A stretch of DNA of 64,000 bases from Nocardioides sp. (GTDB lineage: Bacteria; Actinomycetota; Actinomycetes; Propionibacteriales; Nocardioidaceae): positions 62,001-126,000 of the forward strand of contig JACJWV010000016.1 in the NCBI GenBank assembly GCA_020636915.1. The letters run 5' to 3'. The notes under the pieces are model-generated. The model saw only the letters and a program-made list of their open reading frames with translations, searched no databases and was not told where the DNA came from. The position numbers and the translations under genes are program-made. Positions 58,146 to 64,000 of this stretch are shown here, one piece after another (position 1 is the stretch's first letter; each line of letters opens with the position of its first letter).

Positions 58146-59202
58146 GGACGGCACCTCCAGGAACGGGAAGCACGGAGGGAACCTGCTCCGGGTCGGGCAG
58201 GGCGCGGGCGGCGCGGGCGAGCACCCGCTCGGTCCGGCCGCCGGTGACCGGGAGGGGCGCGGCGAAGTCGGCGAAGGCCTCGGCGGTCGTGTACGCCGGC
58301 TCGAAGCCGAGGTCCTCGCGCATCCGGGTCGTGTCGACCCCGCGACCGTAGGTGAGCAGCGCGAGCAGCTCGGGCGAGAGGTCGGTCACCCGCGAGGAGC
58401 GCAGGGCGGAGCCGACGCCCCCGATCGCGAACGACGGGAGCGGCACCGTGGGCCGCCGGAGGCGGCGGACCGCCTGGGACAGCGTGAGGACGCCGTCGCC
58501 CGCGACGTTGAAGATCCCGGCGACATCGGTCGCGACCGCGTGCCGCAGCGCCCCGAGCAGGTCGCGCTCGTGCAGGAACTGCAGCCGCGGGTCGTAGCCG
58601 AGGACGGTCGGCAGCACGGGGAGCCGGAAGTACGACGTGAGCGGGCTGACGACGTGGGCACCGATGACGTTGGCGGGACGCAGGATCGTCACCCGGACGT
58701 CGGGGCGGCGGCGGGCGAACCCGCGCACGTAGCCCTCGACCTCGGCGACGTCCTTGGCGTAGCCGGCACGCGGCGCGCGGCGCGGTCCCATGTCCTCGGT
58801 GAACATCGCGGGGTCACGGTTGCTGGCGCCGTACATCGTCGTCGACGACTTCACGACCAGGGTGCGCAGCTCCGGCGCCTTCTGGCACGCGGCCAGCAGC
58901 TGCATGCTGCCGATGACGTTGAGCTCCTTCATCGCGTTCCGCCCGCCGGCCGTGCCGGGGGTGGCGATGACGCTCATGTGGACGACGGTGTCGACGTCCT
59001 CCTTGACGATCACCTTGGCGATGACCGGGTTGCGGATGTCGGCCCGCACGAACGAGACGTCGCCGATGTCGCCGCGCGGCGGCATCGCGTCGACGCCGAC
59101 GACCCGGGCGACACCGGGTTGGGCCGCGAGCGAGCGCGCGAACCGCCGGCCGAGGTCGCGTGAGACCCCGGTGACCAGGACGACCCTGCCGGCGCTCCCC
59201 AT
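58138..59202 (-). CDS. NAD-dependent epimerase/dehydratase (extended SDR)
   Basis: A 354-residue protein with an N-terminal Rossmann motif VLVTGVSRDLGRRFA near residue 8, an SSTTMYGASN serine/tyrosine region near 120 and GYAKDVAEVEGYV near 149. The last does not show the textbook YxxxK spacing, so catalysis may be altered. It belongs to the GalE2-like group (Rv0501 in M. tuberculosis, as I recall) found with the acyltransferase. The sugar or lipid substrate is unknown. ATG 59202 follows the bS22 gene by 16 bp. Confidence 0.86.
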   Translation of the reverse strand: MGSAGRVVLVTGVSRDLGRRFARSLAAQPGVARVVGVDAMPPRGDIGDVSFVRADIRNPVIAKVIVKEDVDTVVHMSVIATPGTAGGRNAMKELNVIGSMQLLAACQKAPELRTLVVKSSTTMYGASNRDPAMFTEDMGPRRAPRAGYAKDVAEVEGYVRGFARRRPDVRVTILRPANVIGAHVVSPLTSYFRLPVLPTVLGYDPRLQFLHERDLLGALRHAVATDVAGIFNVAGDGVLTLSQAVRRLRRPTVPLPSFAIGGVGSALRSSRVTDLSPELLALLTYGRGVDTTRMREDLGFEPAYTTAEAFADFAAPLPVTGGRTERVLARAARALPDPEQVPSVLPVPGGAVRG

Positions 59203-59218
59203 CGGACCCGCGCAGGCC

Positions 59219-59320
59219 CTACTTGCCGAGCTTGCGACGCTGGACGCGCGTCTTCTTCAGCAGCTTGCGGTGCTTCTTCTTGGCCATGCGCTTGCGGCGC
59301 TTCTTGATGACAGAACCCAC
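59219..59320 (-). CDS. Ribosomal protein bS22 (AURKAIP1/COX24 family microprotein)
   Basis: A 33-residue, very basic protein: GTG start, then [18 protein letters not shown] and [14 protein letters not shown]. It is almost identical to the mycobacterial small-subunit protein bS22, which binds near the decoding centre, and is related to mitochondrial mS38. A ribosome site is not obvious (AAAGG about 8 nt upstream). It precedes the epimerase gene by 16 bp and follows the HTH gene, the same order as M. tuberculosis Rv0500A-Rv0500B-Rv0501 from memory. Its size makes it easy to miss. Confidence 0.92.
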   Translation of the reverse strand: MGSVIKKRRKRMAKKKHRKLLKKTRVQRRKLGK

Positions 59321-59459
59321 GGGAGAACCTTTCGACAGCAGTACTGCGGCCACGGGACGGACCCCGAGGACCGACCCAGCCTATCCGGCCGTGCGGGACC
59401 GGCAGAATCGGCCGTCCCCGTCGTGGACCGGGCGCTGCCCCGGGTGCTGCTCCGGGGCG

Positions 59460-59663
59460 TCAGCCGGCGCTGTAGAAGCTCTTGCGCAGGTACTCGTCGA
59501 CGTCCTTCTCCTGGACGCGGAAGGATCGGCCGACCCGGACGGCAGGGAGCTCGCCGTTGTGGACGAGGCGATACACGGTCATCTTCGACACGCGCATCAT
59601 CGCCGCCACCTCGGCAACAGTGAGGAACTTCGACTCGGGCAGGTCCCCGGAACTGGTAGCCAT
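59460..59663 (-). CDS. Helix-turn-helix protein, excisionase/MerR-like (Rv0500A type)
   Basis: A 67-residue single-domain DNA-binding protein: SKFLTVAEVAAMMRVSKMTV is the HTH, and YRLVHNGELPAVRVGRSFRV is the wing region, followed by DVDEYLRKSF. It resembles the small protein next to bS22 in mycobacteria rather than Streptomyces BldC. Its targets are unknown. ATG 59663 is the only start giving the family's N-terminus; a longer frame adds non-conserved residues. Confidence 0.88.
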   Translation of the reverse strand: MATSSGDLPESKFLTVAEVAAMMRVSKMTVYRLVHNGELPAVRVGRSFRVQEKDVDEYLRKSFYSAG

Positions 59664-59777
59664 GGCGCACCGATACTTTCTGTAGGACGCGCCGCCGGCT
59701 TCCCCACCGGTGAGTGCACGCGTCACGCACGGTGAGAATAGAGCCTGGTGTGACTCGTGGGGAAGGGGTTCACCAAA

Positions 59778-59844
59778 GTAGCTGTCGAGCGTCGGCGTGT
59801 CCGCTTGCGTCGAGCGCCGCCGCCACTCCCCGACCGACAGCTAC
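59778..59844 (-). terminator. Long-armed inverted repeat at the acuC 3' end
   Basis: GTAGCTGTCG (59778-59787) and CGACAGCTAC (59835-59844) are perfect complements enclosing 47 nt of GC-rich DNA that can fold further. The right arm includes the acuC stop codon (59841-59843). It probably terminates acuC, or is an unrelated repeat. The rest of the 59664-59840 gap holds nothing I recognise. Confidence 0.45.
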
Positions 59845-61031
59845 GGGAGCGGGTCGAGCCCGTGGAGGGGGAAGATCTCCGTCCGGGTGGCGTGGATGGC
59901 GCGATCCAGCCAGGTGTCCGGGTCGTAGCCCTCGCTCCAGTCCCGGAACGCGGGCGTGCGCCCGTCGGTCATCCGGTGCGGCGCCACGCGACCCAGCGAG
60001 GTCCGGACGTGCTCGCGCCAACCTCCCGGGGTGTCGGTGTCCGGGTCGAGCGGGTGACCGCCGGCGATGGCGAGCAGGTGGGTCCACGCCCGCGGTACCA
60101 CCTCGACCAGGGCGTAGCCGCCACCCCCGGTCGCGACCCACTTGCCCTCGCAGACCTCGTGCGCGAGGTCGTGGAGCGCCAGGTAGGCGGCCCGCTGCCC
60201 GTCGACGGTGAGCATCAGGTGGGCCAGGGGGTCCTCGACGTGGGAGTCGCAGCCGTGCTGGGTGACCAGGACGTCCGGGCGGAACTCGCGCACGAGCGGG
60301 GGTACGACGGCGTGGAAGGCGCGCAGCCACCCGCCGTCCCCGGTGCCGGGCGGGAGGGCGACGTTCACCGCCGATCCCTCGGCGTCCGGGCCGCCGAGGT
60401 CCCGGGGGAAGCCGGTGCCGGGGAAGAGCATCTGGCCCGTCTCGTGCAGCGAGATCGTGAGCACCCGGGGGTCGTTCCAGAAGATCCGCTCGACGCCGTC
60501 CCCGTGGTGGACGTCGACGTCGACGTAGGCGATCCGCTGGGCGCCCTGGTCGAGCAGGTGCTGGATGCCGATCGCGATGTCGTTGTAGATGCAGAAGCCG
60601 CTGGCGCGGTCGCGCATCGCGTGGTGGAGCCCGCCGGTGATGTTGACCGAGTGCAGCGAGTCCCCCGACCACACCTGCCGGAACGCCTCCACGCTCGCGC
60701 CGACGATGTGGGCGGCGGCCTGGTGCATCCCGGGGAAGACCGGGTTGTCGTCGGTGCCGAGCCCGCGACGCTCGAAGTAGGAGCCCGGGGTCGAGCCCGC
60801 CTTGACGACCGCGTCGATCAGGCCGGGATCGTGCACGGTGGCGATCACATCGTCGCTGGCGATCGGGGCCGCGACCCGGAGCAGGCGCCCGCCCCCCACG
60901 ACGCCCAGCTCCTCCGCCAGGCGCATGGTCAGGTCGACCCGCACCGGCGACATCGGGTGCGCCGGACCGAAGTCGTACTCGGTGAGGCTGGGGTCGAAGA
61001 CCACCGTGGCCGGTCCGTCGCACGTGGTCAT
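59841..61031 (-). CDS. acuC: AcuC-like class II histone deacetylase family protein
   Basis: A 396-residue zinc-dependent deacetylase. Features: PAHPMSPVRVDLTMRLAEEL at the start, GGLHHAMRDRASGFCIYND near residue 134 with tandem active-site His, VDVDVHHGDGV near 168 with metal-binding Asp/His, LHETGQMLFPGTG and VATGGGGYALVEVVPRAW. In Bacillus and others AcuC deacetylates acetyl-CoA synthetase; the target here is not shown. ATG 61031 has TACCGT exactly 6 nt upstream. It diverges from the trpS leader with only 4 bp between the two -10 elements. Confidence 0.9.
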   Translation of the reverse strand: MTTCDGPATVVFDPSLTEYDFGPAHPMSPVRVDLTMRLAEELGVVGGGRLLRVAAPIASDDVIATVHDPGLIDAVVKAGSTPGSYFERRGLGTDDNPVFPGMHQAAAHIVGASVEAFRQVWSGDSLHSVNITGGLHHAMRDRASGFCIYNDIAIGIQHLLDQGAQRIAYVDVDVHHGDGVERIFWNDPRVLTISLHETGQMLFPGTGFPRDLGGPDAEGSAVNVALPPGTGDGGWLRAFHAVVPPLVREFRPDVLVTQHGCDSHVEDPLAHLMLTVDGQRAAYLALHDLAHEVCEGKWVATGGGGYALVEVVPRAWTHLLAIAGGHPLDPDTDTPGGWREHVRTSLGRVAPHRMTDGRTPAFRDWSEGYDPDTWLDRAIHATRTEIFPLHGLDPLP

Positions 61032-61043
61032 GTCGCGACGGTA
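61032..61043 (-). promoter_or_regulatory. Leaderless -10 of acuC
   Basis: Minus-strand TACCGT (61043-61038), 6 nt, then ATG 61031. The -10 of the divergent trpS leader starts at 61048. Confidence 0.55.
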
Positions 61044-61047
61044 TCGC

Positions 61048-61059
61048 TAGTCTGGACGC
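61048..61059 (+). promoter_or_regulatory. Leaderless -10 of the trpS leader
   Basis: TAGTCT (61048-61053), exactly 6 nt, then the leader GTG at 61060. Confidence 0.6.
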
Positions 61060-61095
61060 GTGCTGACGCGTTCCATGGACTGGTGGCCCGCCTGA
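61060..61095 (+). CDS. Tryptophan leader peptide of trpS
   Basis: An 11-codon ORF reading V(M)LTRSMDWWPA with tandem Trp codons TGG-TGG at 61081-61086, about 150 bp upstream of the tryptophanyl-tRNA synthetase gene. It has a leaderless promoter placed exactly at its start. The Trp pair lies just before a set of mutually exclusive hairpins, the arrangement required for ribosome-mediated attenuation. Tandem Trp is very unlikely by chance in an 11-residue peptide at this location. Confidence 0.85.
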   Translation: MLTRSMDWWPA

Positions 61096-61160
61096 GGGCG
61101 GACCACCTCGTCGACGCGCACGCACGACACCCACACGGCCGCCCACGGGCGGCCGTTCTG
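61088..61160 (+). promoter_or_regulatory. Transcription attenuator of trpS
   Basis: Four segments: 1, CCGCC (61088-61092); 2, GGGCGG (61096-61101); 3, CCGCCC (61139-61144); 4, GGGCGG (61147-61152). Segments 1:2, 2:3 and 3:4 can each pair. The 3:4 hairpin extends to 8 bp (CGGCCGCC, CACG loop, GGCGGCCG; 61136-61155) followed by TTCTG. A ribosome stalled at the Trp codons would cover segment 1, free 2 to pair with 3 and prevent the terminator. The T-run is poor, so termination may be partial or factor-assisted. Confidence 0.7.
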
Positions 61161-61173
61161 CATCCCGGACACG

Positions 61174-61237
61174 TCCTCCCGCGGGCTCCCACCAGCCCCA
61201 CCACAGGCCTCACCACGGGGCCCCACCACCGGGAGGA
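61174..61237 (+). promoter_or_regulatory. Possible Shine-Dalgarno sequestering stem of trpS
   Basis: TCCTCCCG (61174-61181) is an exact complement of CGGGAGGA (61230-61237), which contains the trpS ribosome-binding site. This 8-bp pairing could add translational control to the attenuator, but it could be chance in GC-rich DNA. Confidence 0.4.
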
Positions 61238-61241
61238 ACCC

Positions 61242-62198
61242 ATGGAGCGCACGCTCTCGCTGCTCACCCCGAGCGGCCGACTCACCCTCGGCAACCTGCT
61301 GGGCGCCCTGCGCCCGATGGCGGCCGGCCAGGACGCGACCGACGGCTTCTACGGCATCGCCGACCTGCACGCGATGACGACCCCCCACGACCCCGGGAGA
61401 CTGCGGGCGCTCGTGCTCGAGACGGCGACCCTGATGCTCGCGGCCGGGCTCGACCGGTCCACGCTGTTCGTGCAGAGCCGGGTCCCGGCGCACGCCCAGC
61501 TCGCCTACCTGCTCGAGTGCACGGCCACCACCGGCGAGCTCAACCGGATGATCCAGTTCAAGGAGAAGGGACGCGACCAGCCCACGACCCGGGCCGCCCT
61601 GTTCACCTACCCGGCGCTGATGGCGGCCGACATCCTGCTCTACGGACCGCGGCGGGTGCCGGTCGGCGCCGACCAGCGCCAGCACGTCGAGCTCACCCGC
61701 GACCTCGCCCTCCGCTTCAACCGCCTCTACGGACCGGTCTTCACGGTCCCCGAGATCACGGTCCCGGCGGCCGGCGCGCGGGTGATGCGGTTCGACGACC
61801 CCACCCGCAAGATGGGCAAGTCCGACGCGGACGCAGCCGGGGTCGTCCTGCTGCTCGACCCGCCCGACGTCGTCCGCCGGAAGGTGGCTCGGGCTGTCAC
61901 CGACTCCGACACCGGGCCCGACGCGGTGCGCGCCGACCCGGCCAAGCCCGGGGTGACCAACCTCCTCGACGTCCTGGCCGCCTGCGGCGGGTCGGCCGAG
62001 GGACTGACGACGTACGGGGCGCTCAAGCGGTGCGTCACCGACGCGGTGGTGGCCCAGCTGGCGCCGCTCCAGGAGCGGTACGCCGAGCTGGCGGCCGACC
62101 CCGCCCACGTCTCGTCGGTCTTCGCCGCGGGCGCGGAGCGGTGCCGCGAGGTGACCACGCCCGTGCTCGAGGCGGCCCAGGCCGCGATGGGCCTGTGA
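61242..62198 (+). CDS. trpS: Tryptophanyl-tRNA synthetase
   Basis: A 318-residue class I synthetase charging tRNA-Trp. The HIGH-type motif is TPSGRLTLGNLLGAL near residue 9, GIADLHAMTTPHDP contains the substrate-binding Asp-Leu-His, GELNRMIQFKEKGRDQ is near 97, PVGADQRQHVELTRDLA near 144, and the KMSKS loop is KMGKS near 190. The Gly substitution and short length suggest the auxiliary actinobacterial type; S. coelicolor TrpRS1, an indolmycin-resistant form, is attenuated similarly. ATG 61242 follows GGAGG by 5 nt. Confidence 0.94.
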   Translation: MERTLSLLTPSGRLTLGNLLGALRPMAAGQDATDGFYGIADLHAMTTPHDPGRLRALVLETATLMLAAGLDRSTLFVQSRVPAHAQLAYLLECTATTGELNRMIQFKEKGRDQPTTRAALFTYPALMAADILLYGPRRVPVGADQRQHVELTRDLALRFNRLYGPVFTVPEITVPAAGARVMRFDDPTRKMGKSDADAAGVVLLLDPPDVVRRKVARAVTDSDTGPDAVRADPAKPGVTNLLDVLAACGGSAEGLTTYGALKRCVTDAVVAQLAPLQERYAELAADPAHVSSVFAAGAERCREVTTPVLEAAQAAMGL

Positions 62199-62225
62199 CC
62201 GCAACAGGGCCCATGGTCAGCACTC

Positions 62226-62254
62226 TTGAACATGTTCAAAAAGAGGGATACCGT
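62226..62254 (+). promoter_or_regulatory. Promoter of the terminal TetR operon, overlapped by operator 1
   Basis: TTGAAC (62226-62231), a 17-bp spacer, then TACCGT (62249-62254). The perfect palindrome TTGAACATGTTCAA (62226-62239) covers the -35 region. Confidence 0.6.
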
Positions 62255-62266
62255 TGCACACATCTT

Positions 62267-62280
62267 TTGAACACGTTCAA
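62267..62280. promoter_or_regulatory. Operator 2 of the terminal TetR operon
   Basis: TTGAACACGTTCAA is an almost perfect palindrome (one mismatched central pair) centred 41 bp from operator 1. It lies about 13 bp past the -10, in the transcribed leader. Two near-identical sites bracketing a promoter are typical of TetR autorepression. Confidence 0.6.
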
Positions 62281-62295
62281 GAAAGCGAGATCGCC

Positions 62296-62712
62296 GTGAC
62301 CTGGACCGTCGGCACCTACGTCCTCTACCTGCTCGTCACCGTCCCCCTGACCGTCTGGGTGGCGACCACCCTCTCCCGCAACGGCCGGGTCTTCCTCGAG
62401 GACGTCTTCGCCGGCGACGAGCGGCTCGCCCACGCCGTCAACCGGCTGCTCGTCGTCGGCTTCTACCTGCTCAACCTGGGCTTCGTGATGCTCTTCCTGC
62501 GCGTCACGAGCCCGGTCGGCGACCTGCGCGACATGTTCGAGACGCTCAGCGTGAAGATCGGCGTCGTCATGCTGACGCTCGGGGCCCTGCACTTCTTCAA
62601 CGTCTACGTCTTCAACGCGATCCGGCGCCGCAGCCGCCTGGAGCGGACGAGGATCGCGCCGCTGCCGCCGCAGGGCTTCCTCCCGCCGCAGCCGCCGGCG
62701 TACCCGGCCTGA
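62296..62712 (+). CDS. Four-helix membrane protein of unknown function
   Basis: A 138-residue protein with hydrophobic segments near residues 4-24 (GTYVLYLLVTVPLTVWVATT), 50-72 (LLVVGFYLLNLGFVMLFLRV) and 90-112 (IGVVMLTLGALHFFNVYVFN), and a Pro-rich basic tail. The FNVYVFN and HAVNRLL stretches look conserved, but I cannot name the family. GTG 62296 is chosen because the earlier frame would include operator 2. It is first in an operon with a DCC protein and a TetR regulator. Confidence 0.75.
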   Translation: MTWTVGTYVLYLLVTVPLTVWVATTLSRNGRVFLEDVFAGDERLAHAVNRLLVVGFYLLNLGFVMLFLRVTSPVGDLRDMFETLSVKIGVVMLTLGALHFFNVYVFNAIRRRSRLERTRIAPLPPQGFLPPQPPAYPA

Positions 62713-62723
62713 GGACGGCGAGG

Positions 62724-63161
62724 GTGAACCCGTCGACGCGCGGCGCGGAGACGACCGCCCTCACGGTGCTGACCGATGCCGACTGCCCCCTGTGCCGCTC
62801 CTTCGCGGCCTGGCTCGGGCAGCAGGCGCTGCTCGTGCCGCTGGAGGTCCTGCCCGCGGGGTCGGCCGAGGCGCGGCGCCGCTATCCGGCGCTCGACCAC
62901 GGCCGCACCCTCGAGGAGGTCACCGTCGTCGGCGCCGACGGGGCGGTGTGGACCCAGGAGCGCGCCTGGGTGATGTGCCTGTGGGCCACCCGCGCGCACC
63001 GCGGCCTGGCCGAGCGGCTGGCCACCCCGCGGCTGCTGCCGCTGGCCCGCGGGGCGGCGTACGGCGCGGCCGGGCTGCGCCACCTGCTCGGCTCCGGACC
63101 GACCGTGGGGGGTGACTACGCTGACCGCTGTGCCGGAACCTGTGCGCTCCCCCAAGGCTGA
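62724..63161 (+). CDS. DCC-type thiol-disulfide oxidoreductase (DUF393-like)
   Basis: A 145-residue protein whose N-terminus LTVLTDADCPLCRSFAAWLG has the DxxCxxC pattern of the DCC family (thioredoxin-related). VTVVGADGAVWTQERAW and a long C-terminal helix follow. The function of DCC proteins is poorly defined; a redox role with the neighbouring membrane protein is plausible. GTG 62724 comes 11 bp after the upstream stop. Its 3' end overlaps the TetR gene by about 30 bp in another frame. Confidence 0.8.
   Translation: MNPSTRGAETTALTVLTDADCPLCRSFAAWLGQQALLVPLEVLPAGSAEARRRYPALDHGRTLEEVTVVGADGAVWTQERAWVMCLWATRAHRGLAERLATPRLLPLARGAAYGAAGLRHLLGSGPTVGGDYADRCAGTCALPQG
63117..63129 (+). promoter_or_regulatory. 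Possible internal leaderless -10 of the TetR gene
   Basis: TACGCT (63117-63122), 7 nt, then GTG 63130, inside the end of the DCC gene. It would give the regulator a basal promoter. Confidence 0.35.
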
Positions 63162-63807
63162 GCACACCCGCCGCACCATCGTGGACGCGGCGACGCGCCT
63201 GTTCCGGGAGTCCGGCTACGGGCGCACGACGATGCGCGCGATCGCCGCCGAGGCCGGGGTCTCGCTCGGGAACGCCTACTACTACTTCGGCTCCAAGGAG
63301 CACCTGGTCCAGGCGTTCTACGACCAGCTCCAGGCCGAGCACGCGGCGGCCGCCGAGCGGGTCCTGGCGGGCGACGAGAAGTTCGACCGGCGCCTGCGCG
63401 GGGTGCTGCTGGCCTGGCTCGACGTGGCGCGGCCGCACCACGAGTTCGCCGGGCAGTTCTTCCGCAACGCGGCCGACCCGCACAGCCCGCTCTCGCCGTT
63501 CAGCCCGGAGTCCGCGCCGGCCCGCGACGCGAGCATCGCGCTCTTCGCCCGGGTCCTCGAGGGCTCCGACGCCAAGCCCCTCCCGGCGCTGCGCGGCGAG
63601 CTCCCCCAGCTGCTCTGGCTGCTCCAGATGGGCGTGGTGCTCTTCTGGGTGTACGACGACAGCCCCGGCCAGCAGCGCAGCCGCGAGCTCGTGACCCGGT
63701 CGGTGCCGGTCGTCGACCGCCTGGTGCGGCTGTCCCGCCTGCCGGTCATCCGCGGCGTCGTCGACGACGTCCTCGGGCTGCTCCGCGCGATCCGGTCGCC
63801 GTCGTGA
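63130..63807 (+). CDS. TetR-family transcriptional regulator
   Basis: A 225-residue repressor. The N-terminal HTH domain reads TRRTIVDAATRLFRESGYGR and MRAIAAEAGVSLGNAYYYFG, with SKEHLVQAFYD closing it. The C-terminal ~150 residues form a helical ligand-binding domain with ARPHHEFAGQFFRNAAD and LPQLLWLLQMGVVLFWVYD. I use GTG 63130 because of the -10 above; GTG 63112 is the alternative. It probably binds the two TTGAAC palindromes upstream of the operon. The ligand is unknown, perhaps hydrophobic. The next gene overlaps the stop by 4 bp. Confidence 0.88.
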   Translation: MPEPVRSPKAEHTRRTIVDAATRLFRESGYGRTTMRAIAAEAGVSLGNAYYYFGSKEHLVQAFYDQLQAEHAAAAERVLAGDEKFDRRLRGVLLAWLDVARPHHEFAGQFFRNAADPHSPLSPFSPESAPARDASIALFARVLEGSDAKPLPALRGELPQLLWLLQMGVVLFWVYDDSPGQQRSRELVTRSVPVVDRLVRLSRLPVIRGVVDDVLGLLRAIRSPS

Positions 63808-64000
63808 CCCGAGCCGTGGGTCGGGTGCTGGCCGCGGCCTACGTCGCGACGGTCGCCGGCCTCACCGCGGCGGCCTTCTCGAGCCACGACGTGCTGCCCT
63901 GGGCCGAGGTGGCGGTCGGCGTCCTCACCCTCCCCGCGGTGCTCCCCGCGTTGCCGGTCGTCTACGTGCTCGGTGCGTTCGCGTGGACCTTCTCGGACAG
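63804..64000 (+). CDS. Membrane protein, start only
   Basis: The first 65 residues of a gene cut by the window edge. GTG 63804 overlaps the TetR stop (GTGA), so it belongs to the same operon. Two hydrophobic stretches are visible: VLAAAYVATVAGLTAAAFSS near residue 8 and LTLPAVLPALPVVYVLGAFA near 40. There is too little to assign a family. Confidence 0.65.
   Translation, partial: MTRAVGRVLAAAYVATVAGLTAAAFSSHDVLPWAEVAVGVLTLPAVLPALPVVYVLGAFAWTFSD

Noticed and set aside
59460..59663. Assignment of the 67-residue HTH protein as BldC
   Set aside because: The size and fold are similar, but the HTH and wing residues and the neighbours (bS22, epimerase) match the Rv0500A group rather than Streptomyces BldC.
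61096..61241. A tRNA-sensing T-box upstream of trpS
   Set aside because: No T-box sequence (TGGNACCNCG type) or specifier-loop stem is visible, while the leader peptide and paired segments explain the region.

Overview
The window is high-GC, gene-dense DNA from an actinomycete, most likely Nocardioides or a close relative in Propionibacteriales. The basis is strong C/G third-position bias, many GTG starts, an actinobacterial 14-subunit complex I, a SUMT-HemD fusion, BldN-type and Rv0500A-type regulators, and the ribosomal microprotein bS22. The species call is inference. No rRNA, tRNA, CRISPR array, insertion sequence or phage gene was recognised.

Layout. 1-520 is the start of a sulfate-binding lipoprotein. 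810-3850 is korAB behind a 34-bp palindrome, followed by rarD. 5153-21916 (minus) is a complete nuoA-N operon ending in a polyprenyl diphosphate synthase, with menG just upstream. 22957-37886 mixes menaquinone genes (menF, menD-menC-menE, menA) with an L,D-transpeptidase, a GNAT-P450 pair, a cation/proton antiporter carrying a UBP zinc finger, an AraC regulator, an MFS carrier and small membrane proteins. 38183-44292 (minus) is hemL, phosphatase, TlpA, ccdA, resB, ccsB. 45897-51493 (minus) is rex-hemA-hemC-hemD-hemB, with every junction overlapping by 4 bp. 51841-59663 holds a glutaredoxin-like protein, an AMP ligase, a SerB-like HAD, a BldN-type sigma factor with its putative anti-sigma factor, and a conserved block of acyltransferase, epimerase, bS22 and HTH protein. 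59841-64000 holds acuC, trpS with a leader peptide, and a small TetR-controlled operon.

Most of the window serves one physiology: complex I, menaquinone and its side chain, cytochrome c maturation, heme and the redox sensor Rex. Candidate Rex sites lie upstream of both nuoA and rex.

The most notable non-coding signals are: (1) a leaderless Trp-Trp leader peptide with a four-segment attenuator upstream of trpS; (2) three repeat families (32-bp periodic, 63-bp periodic, and a double palindrome) found only in tail-to-tail gene gaps, one of which supplies the ccsB stop codon; (3) fifteen -10-like hexamers placed 6-7 nt from an RTG start, implying extensive leaderless transcription; (4) a sigma-BldN-like promoter before the anti-sigma gene; (5) paired TTGAAC palindromes bracketing the promoter of the terminal TetR operon.
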